This document shows, piece by piece, positions 48,716-57,518 of a stretch of 62,045 nucleotides of DNA (its first letter is position 1; each line of letters starts with the position of its first letter). The notes below the pieces were generated by a model that worked only from the letters and a program-made list of their open reading frames with translations, had not been told where the DNA came from and made no database searches. The stretch comes from Clostridia bacterium. Lineage in GTDB: Bacteria; Bacillota; Clostridia; Christensenellales; UBA1242. A program made the position numbers and the translations under genes. The DNA lies in the NCBI GenBank assembly GCA_017467585.1, contig JAFUSR010000002.1, positions 1 through 62,045 on the forward strand, written 5' to 3'.

Positions 48716-51562
48716 ATGTCTAAAAAAAGTCTTATTTCATCACTTGTTTTGGGCGCAATTGCTACATTGTCTCTTGGCGTGTACACACTTGTTGCAACAA
48801 TCATTGCACTCACCACACCACATCACAATGTAATCTCTTTGGCTTATACAGACAAAGTCCTTAAAGAAGGCAACTTTGTTCCTGTTGCCATCACAGCGTT
48901 CTCAGACTATAGTGAAGATGCAGGAAACCTTAAAATAAATTATGACGAAGGCGAAGAGGCATTCTTGACTTACGACGCAGATGCAAAAGCATATTCTGTT
49001 AAAGATGATGCATTTGCTGAAGCAGAAGTTGGTGATTCACTTCACTTCACAGCTGTTGCCACAACAGATAAATATGGCAGCACAACCACCTATGATGTAA
49101 ACATTTATCATCAAGGCGAAGGCACATCAGAAGACGACCCATATCTTGTTGCTAATGGTGACGGTCTTGAAGATGTTGCTGAAGATGTTTGCTCAGCAGA
49201 TTCAAAATTATATAACGGTCACATCAACCTCGTTAACGACGTTGATTTAAGCGGAAAAGAATGGCAACCTATCGGATCTGGCAGATATCCATTTGAAGGA
49301 ACTTTCAACGGAAATGGAAAGGTTGTTAAAAACCTTAACATTGAAGTTACAACAGAAAACTATCAAGACTATGTTGTATACGACGAAAGAGCTTCAAAAC
49401 CAATTCGCTTAGAGCTTGGCTTGTTTGGTGCTACTTACGAAGCAACAATCAATGCAGTTTCAATCGAAAACGCATCAATCTCTATTGCTGACGACTTAAA
49501 AGATATTTTTGCTGCCGACATAACACTTGGCGAAAACACATCAAAATTGGAATTTACAAGAGTAGGTCTTCTTGTTGGTTCTGCTACACAAACCACAATC
49601 AATGGTGAATATGTTGCAAGAGCATGGCAAGAACCTGCACAAGACGAACAAGGCAACCAAATTCTTGATGAAGATCAAAACCCAGTAATGGAAGACAAGC
49701 AAGAACTTGGCACAGCAACAATTTCAGGAAAGATCTTTGGATTGCAATATTTCAATTCAACAATTCAAAACCATGCTTCACTTTATAATGGTTTTGGTGG
49801 CATGATTGGTTTTGCAAACATGCAAACAAACGCATCTAACTATTCAGTTGATGCAACAATCAACACATCAGCTGCTCAAAACTATAATATGGTTGGTGGT
49901 GTAGTAGGTGTTGTTTATGGTGCATCTGCTCAACCTATCACATTCGACAATATCAATGTTAACTTTGTTTCAAACACACAATTTAATGCGCAAAACTTAA
50001 TCGGTGGCTTTGCTTCTCACATGGAATATGCAACAATTTCTAATTCTAAAGTAAATGCAAAAGTTGCCGACGTGGCACACACAACACTTGCTGAATTTGT
50101 TGAAGCTTCAAAGGCAACAAACTTTGAAAACAAACTTTCACTTGTTGGTGGTGTTGCAAGAAAAGCACTCAATTCAACAGTTTCTAACGTTGAAGTTGTT
50201 TCAGACTTTGACCTTTGGGCAAAAGTTTCTGGTGGATTCAACGCTGTAGAAAACTCAACACTTTCTAACGTAACCGTAAGCGGAAAACTTAATGGATTCT
50301 ATGCAAACGGTCTCGCTCACACAGCAACTGGCTCAACAATCACTTATAATAATGCAGAAGAAGAGGCTCTTGAAGCAGTTAACGTAACACTTTCTGCTCA
50401 CAATGCAGCAGCTCTTGTTGATTATCTTGTTAACTCAAATGTAACAGCAACAGGACTTGTTAGAGTTGATTCTAACATCTCAGCTTATGGCTATGTTGTT
50501 TCAAACACAGCAGTAAACAACCTTTCTCACAGCAGTGGTCTTGTTGGATATTTCTACACAACAAACACAGACACTTCTGCAACTTATGCAATTTCTGGAC
50601 TTACAGTTAAAACAACAATTGCAAATGGTCTAGACATGGCCGGTGTTGCTACATACATGGGAACACAAGGTGACTATGCTAGAGTTGCACTTTCTAACAT
50701 CGTTGTTGAAAGCGCAGACCTTGCTTCTTATTCTGAAGCTAGCTATTCTTCAACACACAAAGCTGCTGGTGCAGTTGCAACAGTTTATGGCAACGCAACA
50801 CTCAGCGGAGTTGAAGTTAAAGATGTTCAATTCAACAAAAACCACGCAAGTGGCAAATATGGCGTAGCTATGTTTGGTGGACTTGTTGCAAGAATCGGTG
50901 GAACAAACGTTACACTTGATAACAACAAAACAACTGGTTATGCATTTGTTAACTACAGCTTGTATACAAAATCATTTGGCTCAGATGAAAACGCAAGATC
51001 ATTTGCTCAAATCTTAGCTGGTGGACTTGTTGGTGCTGTTGCAGACTTTGGTGCTTCTGAACTTGTTCCAGGAACACATCCTGTTTACACATCAGAAGAA
51101 AGCGGATTTGCAATTGGTGACACACGCGATAACATGGGTCAACTTGTTGTTACATCAATCGTTATCACAAACAACAACGCTAACGTAGACATTGTTATTG
51201 ACTACAAAGACAACTACGAAGGTCAAGAAGCAAAATATATGTATGAAGATGGCTACAGAGCTCGTGCTCTTGGTTCACTTGTTGGACTCATCAACAACAC
51301 AATTGCTTCTCACACAGACCTCAGCACAAACGTTGCAACAGGAACAATTGTTGCAGACGATGCTACATTTAGATTTGAAAGCGGCAGCGCAATTCGTTCT
51401 AGCAAAGGCGAAGGCGCAATCAGCTCAGATTCTGTATATTATCAACCAGCAAAAATCGTTGGATGCACAGCAGACCTTGCTGCAAACGGCAGATATTCAG
51501 ATCTTTGGGGCACAATTCCAGACGTTGCTGAAAAACCAGTTGCTTCTGAAGTTACTGAATAA
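48716..51562 (+). CDS. Large secreted surface protein, GLUG/beta-helix type
   Basis: This 948-residue protein has an N-terminal hydrophobic export segment (SLISSLVLGAIATLSLGVYTLVATIIA, residues 5-31). Residues 140-185 read 'GTSEDDPYLVANGDGLEDVAED...NGHINLVNDVDLSGKEWQPIGSGRYPFEGTFNGNGKVVKNLNI', the start typical of GLUG-motif and right-handed beta-helix adhesins. The remainder repeats short beta units rich in Asn, Thr, Ser and Val (GGVVGVVYG, GGLVGAV) and no Cys. No sortase motif or membrane tail is seen. It is codon-adapted (long runs without rare codons), which suggests high expression. Confidence 0.8.
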   Translation: MSKKSLISSLVLGAIATLSLGVYTLVATIIALTTPHHNVISLAYTDKVLKEGNFVPVAITAFSDYSEDAGNLKINYDEGEEAFLTYDADAKAYSVKDDAFAEAEVGDSLHFTAVATTDKYGSTTTYDVNIYHQGEGTSEDDPYLVANGDGLEDVAEDVCSADSKLYNGHINLVNDVDLSGKEWQPIGSGRYPFEGTFNGNGKVVKNLNIEVTTENYQDYVVYDERASKPIRLELGLFGATYEATINAVSIENASISIADDLKDIFAADITLGENTSKLEFTRVGLLVGSATQTTINGEYVARAWQEPAQDEQGNQILDEDQNPVMEDKQELGTATISGKIFGLQYFNSTIQNHASLYNGFGGMIGFANMQTNASNYSVDATINTSAAQNYNMVGGVVGVVYGASAQPITFDNINVNFVSNTQFNAQNLIGGFASHMEYATISNSKVNAKVADVAHTTLAEFVEASKATNFENKLSLVGGVARKALNSTVSNVEVVSDFDLWAKVSGGFNAVENSTLSNVTVSGKLNGFYANGLAHTATGSTITYNNAEEEALEAVNVTLSAHNAAALVDYLVNSNVTATGLVRVDSNISAYGYVVSNTAVNNLSHSSGLVGYFYTTNTDTSATYAISGLTVKTTIANGLDMAGVATYMGTQGDYARVALSNIVVESADLASYSEASYSSTHKAAGAVATVYGNATLSGVEVKDVQFNKNHASGKYGVAMFGGLVARIGGTNVTLDNNKTTGYAFVNYSLYTKSFGSDENARSFAQILAGGLVGAVADFGASELVPGTHPVYTSEESGFAIGDTRDNMGQLVVTSIVITNNNANVDIVIDYKDNYEGQEAKYMYEDGYRARALGSLVGLINNTIASHTDLSTNVATGTIVADDATFRFESGSAIRSSKGEGAISSDSVYYQPAKIVGCTADLAANGRYSDLWGTIPDVAEKPVASEVTE

Positions 51563-51577
51563 TTTAAACAAAAATAA

Positions 51578-51608
51578 AACAACTCACAAATTGTGGGTTG
51601 TTTTTTTT
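51578..51608 (+). terminator. Terminator
   Basis: AACAACTCACAA pairs with TTGTGGGTTGTT (one G-U) and is followed by eight T. Confidence 0.88.
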
Positions 51609-51716
51609 GTCATAAATATCTAAATTATTTAATTATGTTTAATTATTTGACAAACGGCAGTTAAAACTATTAAAATTAACATATACTAAATCATAGTGGA
51701 TTATTGTGAGTAAATC

Positions 51717-53048
51717 ATGAACAAAAAATTAAAAAGGTTTTTATTTATAACAATTGGAATTGTTGTTGTTGCCGCGCTTGGCATTGGCGGCTACTTTTTG
51801 ATCGGCAATCTTTCTGCCGTAACCATTAGCGACCTTAGAATTGTGGCATATGATGGAACTCAAATGAAAAATACAAATGTCTATTTGATTGATGAAACAC
51901 ACAATCAATTTGATATTTTTGTTAATATAGATTCGACTGGTTCTTCTAGTTCGCGTGTTACAAGTTCAAACAAAGACGTTGCCACTGTTGAAAAAAATGG
52001 CGATGGTTACACTGTTAAATATCATAGTGTAGGCAAAACAACAATCACTGCTTATAGTGCTCTTACCGCAACTGTTCACGACAGCTTTGTTTTGACCGTC
52101 AGCGAAGACTTTGTTGCTGATGTTGTTATTGATGAAAAAACTGATAATGTTATCACCCTTTATGGCAACGGAAAAACAAACGAGCTTAGCTATGTTGCAA
52201 CAGGTGTTCTTGCAAATAACACATCAAACAACTCACTGCTTAGAGTGGTTGATGACTACGACAAAAATGTTATTCGTTCAGTAAAACTAGACCAAGCGCA
52301 CAAAAAGATTTATATTGCAACAAACATTGCAAAAGAAGACTCTAGTCAAATGATTAATCTTCAGTCTTACTACATTGACGACGCTGGCGAAGAACATATC
52401 ATCAAAAACTTTGTCTATACACTAGATGTTATTGGCTACAACATTAAAGAGATTCAGCTTTTGGTCAGCCAAGACCACCACTTTGAAAACAGAACTAATG
52501 TTTATCTTGAATATGGTTTAAACAAAGATAAAGCAACTTATGACAAAGAAACAGAAAAAGTAGTTGACGAAATTTATCTAACAAAAAACATAAGCACAAT
52601 TTATTTTATGACACGTGTTGTTTACACTGACGGAACAATGGAATATACATCTGCTCAAGACGCAACACTTACCAGTGGATTTTTAGGTTATGTTAAGCCT
52701 CTCCAAATCACCAGCAGCTTCTGGGCAGCTCAAGTTCAATCAGGTTCTGCTGCTGTTGCTGGGGTGACTAACTATGCAGATGAATTTATTTCAATTTCAT
52801 ACACCATAGAAAAAACAGCTTTTGGCAAGACAATCGAAATAGGAAAGACTTGCCGATTCCACATTTTGTTTATGCTAGAAAATCAACCAGCATATAATTC
52901 GTTCACTAACAACAAACTCTATAAACTTGTTGACGAAAAATATTATGAATATGTTTATTGGGATACTCGCTATGAGAGAAACACTGCAATCACAGATGCT
53001 GAGGGCAGAATTGTTGGTTTCTCAGATGGCAACCCAGTGTTTGACTAA
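51717..53048 (+). CDS. Membrane-anchored Ig-like protein
   Basis: This 443-residue protein has one N-terminal membrane helix (FLFITIGIVVVAALGIGGYFLIG, residues 8-30) without a lipobox. An extracellular beta-rich part follows with an Ig-like segment 'RVTSSNKDVATVEKNGDGYTVKYHSVGKTTITAYS' (about 79-115). The C-terminal half is beta-rich and Tyr-rich, and of unknown fold. Its stop overlaps the start of the Smr gene by one base, and the next two genes follow tightly, so 51717-54473 looks like one operon. A TTGACA at about 51647 may be its promoter. No Shine-Dalgarno better than GTGAG is seen. Confidence 0.75.
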   Translation: MNKKLKRFLFITIGIVVVAALGIGGYFLIGNLSAVTISDLRIVAYDGTQMKNTNVYLIDETHNQFDIFVNIDSTGSSSSRVTSSNKDVATVEKNGDGYTVKYHSVGKTTITAYSALTATVHDSFVLTVSEDFVADVVIDEKTDNVITLYGNGKTNELSYVATGVLANNTSNNSLLRVVDDYDKNVIRSVKLDQAHKKIYIATNIAKEDSSQMINLQSYYIDDAGEEHIIKNFVYTLDVIGYNIKEIQLLVSQDHHFENRTNVYLEYGLNKDKATYDKETEKVVDEIYLTKNISTIYFMTRVVYTDGTMEYTSAQDATLTSGFLGYVKPLQITSSFWAAQVQSGSAAVAGVTNYADEFISISYTIEKTAFGKTIEIGKTCRFHILFMLENQPAYNSFTNNKLYKLVDEKYYEYVYWDTRYERNTAITDAEGRIVGFSDGNPVFD

Positions 53049-53311
53049 TGGCACTAGACGGATTCATTGAACTTGAGCACGGCAAATATATAACTCTTGA
53101 TTTGCACGGCATGAGCGTTCAAGATGCTTATGGTGAACTGATTTATGCCATCAATAATTTAGATGCAAATTGTGGCTCAATTTTGGTTGTTCATGGTTTC
53201 AATCTTGGAACAACCTTAAAAAATTATATAAGAAATCAATTTGTTCATAGCGCTGTGGTTGAAAAAATCAACATAGATGCTGGCAGAACACTTTTGAAAA
53301 TCAAAAAATAA
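53048..53311 (+). CDS. Stand-alone Smr domain protein
   Basis: This 87-residue protein is one Smr domain. It has LDLHGMSVQDAYGELIYAIN (about 17-36) with the DLHG motif and VVHGFNLGTTLKNYI (about 48-62), matching the second motif 'i.HGkG.g.lr'. Smr domains bind or cleave nucleic acid; the C-terminal domain of MutS2 is the best known case. Its overlap with the surface protein gene is an odd pairing. Confidence 0.85.
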   Translation: MALDGFIELEHGKYITLDLHGMSVQDAYGELIYAINNLDANCGSILVVHGFNLGTTLKNYIRNQFVHSAVVEKINIDAGRTLLKIKK

Positions 53312-53312
53312 G

Positions 53313-54473
53313 ATGAAAAACACAACTGAAATAACAACAACAGAAAAGGACTTGCAGGCAGCACTAAAGAAAAACAGCTTGGGTCGCACAATAGTGTATA
53401 CCTTGATTGTTTGTGTGCTTGCGGGTCTTCTTGTGTTTTGTTATTTTTCGGTTTTTTCTTCTAATTTCTATTTAAGATCTTTTAAAGGCGAATATCTTGT
53501 TGGCGTTGTTGACACATCAACCTATATCAACACAAACAATGGCGATGTTTTGTGTGTTGCAAAATATGCTCAAATAGAAGATGTTCAAATAGAAGACACA
53601 GTCTTTTATGCGGGTAATTCAGGAAAGGGTTCTGGCAAAGTTGTTTCAACCCACATAGCCGCTGGCTATATCACCATTGATAGTGGTGGTCAATCAAAAA
53701 ACATTGCTCTTTCTTCTGTGGTTGGAAAAGTGACTGCGAATGTGGCTTTTTGGGGCTATATTCTGTGGTTCTTCCAAAGTGTGGCAGGAGTTGTTGTTCT
53801 CAATGTTCTTCTTTGTATTGTGGTTGTTTGGCACATAATTTTGGCTGCCACTGTTGAAACAAGCAAGAAGGGAAGAGAACTGCAACGCAGACTTGCAAAA
53901 GAAAATAGGCAACAAGCATTGCATAAAAAGATGCTAAAGAATTATAACGCCACAGGCCTTGATGCCGAAACGTTTGAGGCCCTTGCGGGCAGCTATGACC
54001 AGAACAAACAATTTATTGCGGGCATTGCCAAGAGAAAAGATTTGTCAAATGCATATAAATTTTTGCTGCAAAAGGTTCATGAGGTTTATCTTGTCAAACA
54101 AAAATTGACTCAGTTAGATAAAACCAAAATTACCAATTGCATAGAACTTATGGCGACTTCAAAAGAGTTTGACGCCGACCAAGAATACATGCTCACAGAC
54201 TTAATTTTAAGAACAAATCTAGTAAATTTCGACAATGAGTCGTTTGCTGCCGAGTGTAAAGAATTTGTTCTAAATTCTAAGTCTGATGAGAGTCTGTTGT
54301 TGTTTTTAACCGTTCTATATGTTCTTGTCAAGAACCACAAAGAAACAAGAACTCAACAAATTTATGAAATTTGTGATGCTCTCGACATGAAATTGACGCT
54401 TAAAAATGCTCAACAAAACCCACAGGAATTGTCAAATTTGAGCAATTATATTAAAAATATCATAAAAAATTAA
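53313..54473 (+). CDS. Signal peptidase I-like (S26/SipW-like) membrane protein
   Basis: This 386-residue protein has a membrane helix at about 26-47 and an S26-like extracellular domain: VDTSTYINTNNGDVLCV aligns with the family's 'S-M-x-P-T-x-x-x-G-D', placing the nucleophile at S69 with G77-D78 kept but the Pro lost. A candidate His (H114) follows in KVVSTHIAAG, and SSVVGKVTANVAFWGYILWF (about 134-153) matches the SipW/archaeal-type end. A second membrane helix (about 155-180) leads to a 200-residue cytoplasmic helical domain not found in signal peptidases. Activity is uncertain. Confidence 0.65.
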   Translation: MKNTTEITTTEKDLQAALKKNSLGRTIVYTLIVCVLAGLLVFCYFSVFSSNFYLRSFKGEYLVGVVDTSTYINTNNGDVLCVAKYAQIEDVQIEDTVFYAGNSGKGSGKVVSTHIAAGYITIDSGGQSKNIALSSVVGKVTANVAFWGYILWFFQSVAGVVVLNVLLCIVVVWHIILAATVETSKKGRELQRRLAKENRQQALHKKMLKNYNATGLDAETFEALAGSYDQNKQFIAGIAKRKDLSNAYKFLLQKVHEVYLVKQKLTQLDKTKITNCIELMATSKEFDADQEYMLTDLILRTNLVNFDNESFAAECKEFVLNSKSDESLLLFLTVLYVLVKNHKETRTQQIYEICDALDMKLTLKNAQQNPQELSNLSNYIKNIIKN

Positions 54474-54559
54474 CATTTTTTTTAAAAAAGGTCTAGTATT
54501 TTGATAAATTATGTGTTAGAATATAAGGGTAAAATAAAGTAATAAGGGGATTTACAAAT

Positions 54560-54754
54560 ATGGCAGACAACAAAAAGTTTTTGATTTTGAGCTTAATTAC
54601 AAGTTTCATTTACATTGCTCTTGCAGTTGTGCTTCTTGTTATTAACAAATTGAACACTATTTCTGTTGTTTTGTGTGCAGTTATTGTTCTCATCGCACTT
54701 GTATCAACAATGCTTTGCTGGAAGATTATGCACGATCAAAATCATAGAAAATAA
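54560..54754 (+). CDS. Small two-helix membrane protein
   Basis: This 64-residue protein has two hydrophobic helices (about 7-27 and 32-53) and a charged tail. I do not recognise it. AAGGGG lies about ten bases upstream and a TAGAAT/TATAAG -10 region about 40 bases upstream. It has its own terminator. Confidence 0.75.
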   Translation: MADNKKFLILSLITSFIYIALAVVLLVINKLNTISVVLCAVIVLIALVSTMLCWKIMHDQNHRK

Positions 54755-54771
54755 TATGTCATGCAAAACAT

Positions 54772-54794
54772 GCGAGCTTCGGCTCGCTTTTTTT
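54772..54794 (+). terminator. Terminator
   Basis: GCGAGC/GCTCGC with the stable TTCG tetraloop and seven T. Confidence 0.95.
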
Positions 54795-54804
54795 ATTGTT
54801 TTAT

Positions 54805-54841
54805 TAGACAAACCACTTAAGTTTTGATAATATATAGTTAT
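54805..54841 (+). promoter_or_regulatory. Near-leaderless promoter of rnr
   Basis: TAGACA (54805-54810), 17 bases, TAATAT (54828-54833). The ATG at 54842 is eight bases downstream, so the leader would be 0-2 bases. No Shine-Dalgarno site. Confidence 0.6.
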
Positions 54842-56992
54842 ATGGAAAGATATGAGAATTTTAATGATAAGGTTCTTCTTGCAATAAAGAATTGCAAGAA
54901 AAAAGTTATAACAGAGCAATTTCTTTTTGCGGTTATGGGAATGAAGACCAGTTTTGATATGCAGGCAATTAAAACTAGTCTAAATCAGCTGGTCAAAGAA
55001 GACAAAATTGTGAGAACTGCACGCGGAAAATATATGCTTGCAGAATTTTCTAGTTTTTTGCGTGCAAAAATTATTGGAACACGCAATGGCTATGCCTTTG
55101 CTCGCGTTGAAAATGGCGACGAAGACATTTTTGTTGCAGAAAAGAATTTGGCCGGAGCTGTTCATGGCGACACAGTTTTAATTTCAATCGAAAGACCAAA
55201 CTTCAAGGGCAAGCACCAATCGTTTAATGCCAGAAAGAGCGCAATAGTTGAAAAGATTGTTGAGCGCGGTGTTAAGACATTGGTGGGGCTGTTTACTATC
55301 AATAATGGAGCACACCTTGTTGTTCCAGATGATCCAAGATTTGCCGACAGCATTTTTATTGCGCCTTCAGACACAATGAATGCACCGCACGGCAGCAAAG
55401 TTGTTGTTAAAATTATTGACTATCCAAGCAGAACAAAAATGGCTCTTGGAAAAGTTGTTGAAGTTTTGGGTGATGCTCGCGATGCAAAAGTTTCAACCCT
55501 CTCAATTATTCGCAGTTTCAATTTGATTGAAGAATTCCCAGAAAAGGTAGAAAAAGAGGCCGCTGAGGTAAGTCACGACATAACCCCAGAAGAGCGCAAG
55601 GGCAGAACAGACTACACAAAAGACTTGGTTATCACCATCGATGGCGAAGATGCAAGAGACTTTGACGACGCCTTTTCGCTTGAAAAACGAGGAGACAAAT
55701 ATTATTTAAATGTTCATATTGCCGATGTTTCCCACTATGTCAAAGAAGGCGGAGAATTAGACCAAGAAGCCTTCAAAAGAGGAACCAGCGTCTATTTTCC
55801 AGACTATGTGCTTCCAATGCTTCCAAAGTCGCTTTCTAACGGCATTTGCTCACTTAACCCCGATGTTGACCGCTTGACCATGAGTGTTGAAATGGTTGTA
55901 GACAACAAGGGCAATGTTGTTGATTACAACATCAACAAGGGAATAATTCATTCTAGCTATCGCATGACATATACACTTGTTACAAAAATCCTTGATGGCG
56001 ACGAAGAAACAAGAAAAAAATACGCAGAAATTTGTCCAATGTTAGACATGTCTGCTGAGCTTGCAAAATTGCTTATTAAAAAGCGTGATGACGCAGGCCA
56101 GTTAGACTTTGATTTGCCAGAGCCACAAATTATTGTTGACGAAAACTATAATACTGTTGATATTATTCGTCATCCAAGAGAACTCTCACACAGGCTTATT
56201 GAGCAGTTTATGGTGCTCACAAACGAAGTTGTTGCTAAACACTTTGACCAGCTAAATTTGCCATTTGTGTTCCGTGTTCACGAAAATCCAACGCCAGAGA
56301 GGGTGGCAAATTTTGCGGCTTTTGCTTCCAGTTTGGGCTTAAAACTCAACAAGTCTGCCACACCAAAAGATTTTCAAAAGCTTTTGATAGCCGCAAAAGA
56401 TCAAACCTATTCAAGTGCGCTTAGCAAAATCATGCTTCGCAGCATGCAAAAGGCGAGATATGCCCCAGAAAACCTTGGCCACTTTGGCTTGGCGCTTCGC
56501 AATTATTGCCACTTTACCAGCCCAATTAGAAGATATCCTGATCTTTCTATTCATAGAATTATCTCATATATGTTAGAGGGAAAACTCACCGACAAAAAGA
56601 TTTCAGAACTCTATGATTTTGTTGAAGAATCTTCAGCCCAGTCTAGCACAACCGAAAGAAATGCTGAGCAGGCAGAGCGCACAGTAGACGACCAAAAGAA
56701 AGCCGAGTTTATGGCGGACAAAATAGGCAGAGTTTATCGTGCGACAATATCTGGTGCAACCGAAAATGGTGTGTGGGCAGAACTTGACAACACAGTTGAA
56801 GGAATGATCGCAACAGAAAAGTTGCCTGCAGACAGATATATGTATGACCAAAAGAAATTTGCTCTTTGCGGCAAAAAACATATCTATCGAATTGGTGATC
56901 CTGTTGTTGTTAAGGTAGACAGTGTTGACATATTAACAAGAAGAGTTGACTTTAGTCTTGCAACAGAAGAAGACCTTGAAAAAAATCAATAG
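54842..56992 (+). CDS. rnr: Ribonuclease R
   Basis: This 716-residue 3'-5' exoribonuclease degrades structured RNA and works with tmRNA. Domains: an N-terminal winged helix (1-65), cold-shock domains (to about 210), the RNB catalytic domain with DGEDARDFDDAFSL near residue 265 (the metal-binding Asp cluster), 'HFTSPIRRYPDL' near 558, and a C-terminal S1 domain with GATENGVWAEL. ATG 54842 is chosen for the promoter position. In most Firmicutes smpB follows at once; here 2.4 kb intervene. Confidence 0.95.
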   Translation: MERYENFNDKVLLAIKNCKKKVITEQFLFAVMGMKTSFDMQAIKTSLNQLVKEDKIVRTARGKYMLAEFSSFLRAKIIGTRNGYAFARVENGDEDIFVAEKNLAGAVHGDTVLISIERPNFKGKHQSFNARKSAIVEKIVERGVKTLVGLFTINNGAHLVVPDDPRFADSIFIAPSDTMNAPHGSKVVVKIIDYPSRTKMALGKVVEVLGDARDAKVSTLSIIRSFNLIEEFPEKVEKEAAEVSHDITPEERKGRTDYTKDLVITIDGEDARDFDDAFSLEKRGDKYYLNVHIADVSHYVKEGGELDQEAFKRGTSVYFPDYVLPMLPKSLSNGICSLNPDVDRLTMSVEMVVDNKGNVVDYNINKGIIHSSYRMTYTLVTKILDGDEETRKKYAEICPMLDMSAELAKLLIKKRDDAGQLDFDLPEPQIIVDENYNTVDIIRHPRELSHRLIEQFMVLTNEVVAKHFDQLNLPFVFRVHENPTPERVANFAAFASSLGLKLNKSATPKDFQKLLIAAKDQTYSSALSKIMLRSMQKARYAPENLGHFGLALRNYCHFTSPIRRYPDLSIHRIISYMLEGKLTDKKISELYDFVEESSAQSSTTERNAEQAERTVDDQKKAEFMADKIGRVYRATISGATENGVWAELDNTVEGMIATEKLPADRYMYDQKKFALCGKKHIYRIGDPVVVKVDSVDILTRRVDFSLATEEDLEKNQ

Positions 56993-57053
56993 GAAAAGTG
57001 CTTTAGTTTAATTGAGAACAATAATAGTGCGACAAAGTGCAAGTAAAAAAGAT

Positions 57054-57086
57054 AAACGCATGGTAGGTGTAGCCATGCGTTTTTTG
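57054..57086 (+). terminator. Terminator of rnr
   Basis: AAACGCATGG/CCATGCGTTT with a nine-base loop and more T. Confidence 0.9.
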
Positions 57087-57184
57087 TTTCCGTCCCAGTG
57101 TTCCCTCAACGGAAGGGTGGTGGTGCAACGACCAAAAGGTTAAAATGTCATACAGAGTGTATTACAGATTCACTCGGTGCGTTC

Positions 57185-57337
57185 GGCGCTTTGCGCCTTG
57201 GCTGAGGACAGAAAAGAAGGGGGACACAAAGTGGCTGAGATCATCACGACTTCGCCCTGTTCGTTGTCATTCTGAGTGCAGGCACTTTGTGCCGAAATCG
57301 TGAGAATCTCGAACAGGGCTCCGCTCAGGATGACAAA
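57185..57337. repeat. Interspersed repeat with interleaved inverted repeats
   Basis: The block is GC-richer than its surroundings. It contains GGCGC/GCGCC (57185-57197), CCCTGTTCG/CGAACAGGG (57256-57264 and 57311-57319), GGCAC/GTGCC (57282-57294) and TTGTCATTCTGAG with CTCAGGATGACAA (57265-57277 and 57325-57337, one mismatch). The 'TGTCATTCTGAG...GAATCTCG...CAGGATGACAA' wording is typical of small interspersed repeats found in many uncultured bacteria. No transposase is inside, so it would be a MITE-like or REP-like element. Confidence 0.65.
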
Positions 57338-57426
57338 AATGGTAGGGGAATGCATCTGCATAAAAATATCAAAATGTGGCAAAATAACAAAAAAATAAAA
57401 AAATTTGCAAAACTGGTCAAAACCGT

Positions 57427-57457
57427 TTGACTGTTCGGGTGGGGGGGGTGATACTAT
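57427..57457 (+). promoter_or_regulatory. Promoter with poly-G spacer (phase-variable candidate)
   Basis: TTGACT (57427-57432) and GATACT (57450-57455) are 17 bases apart; an alternative -10, TACTAT (57452-57457), is 19 apart. The spacer contains eight consecutive G (57441-57448) after another GGG. Slippage of the G-tract would change the spacer length and so promoter strength. Confidence 0.6.
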
Positions 57458-57518
57458 TAATTGGTACTAAACTTACCGAACTAAAAACGAACAAAAAAAA
57501 CAAAGAGGAGAAAACCAA

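Noticed and set aside
51192..51623. 143-codon ORF overlapping the end of the large surface protein
   Set aside because: Frame-shifted reading of a codon-biased gene, Gln/Thr/Leu-rich, without start site, and it crosses the terminator.
57170..57382. 70-codon minus-strand ORF
   Set aside because: It is contained in the interspersed repeat and has no start signal; its composition reflects the inverted repeats.
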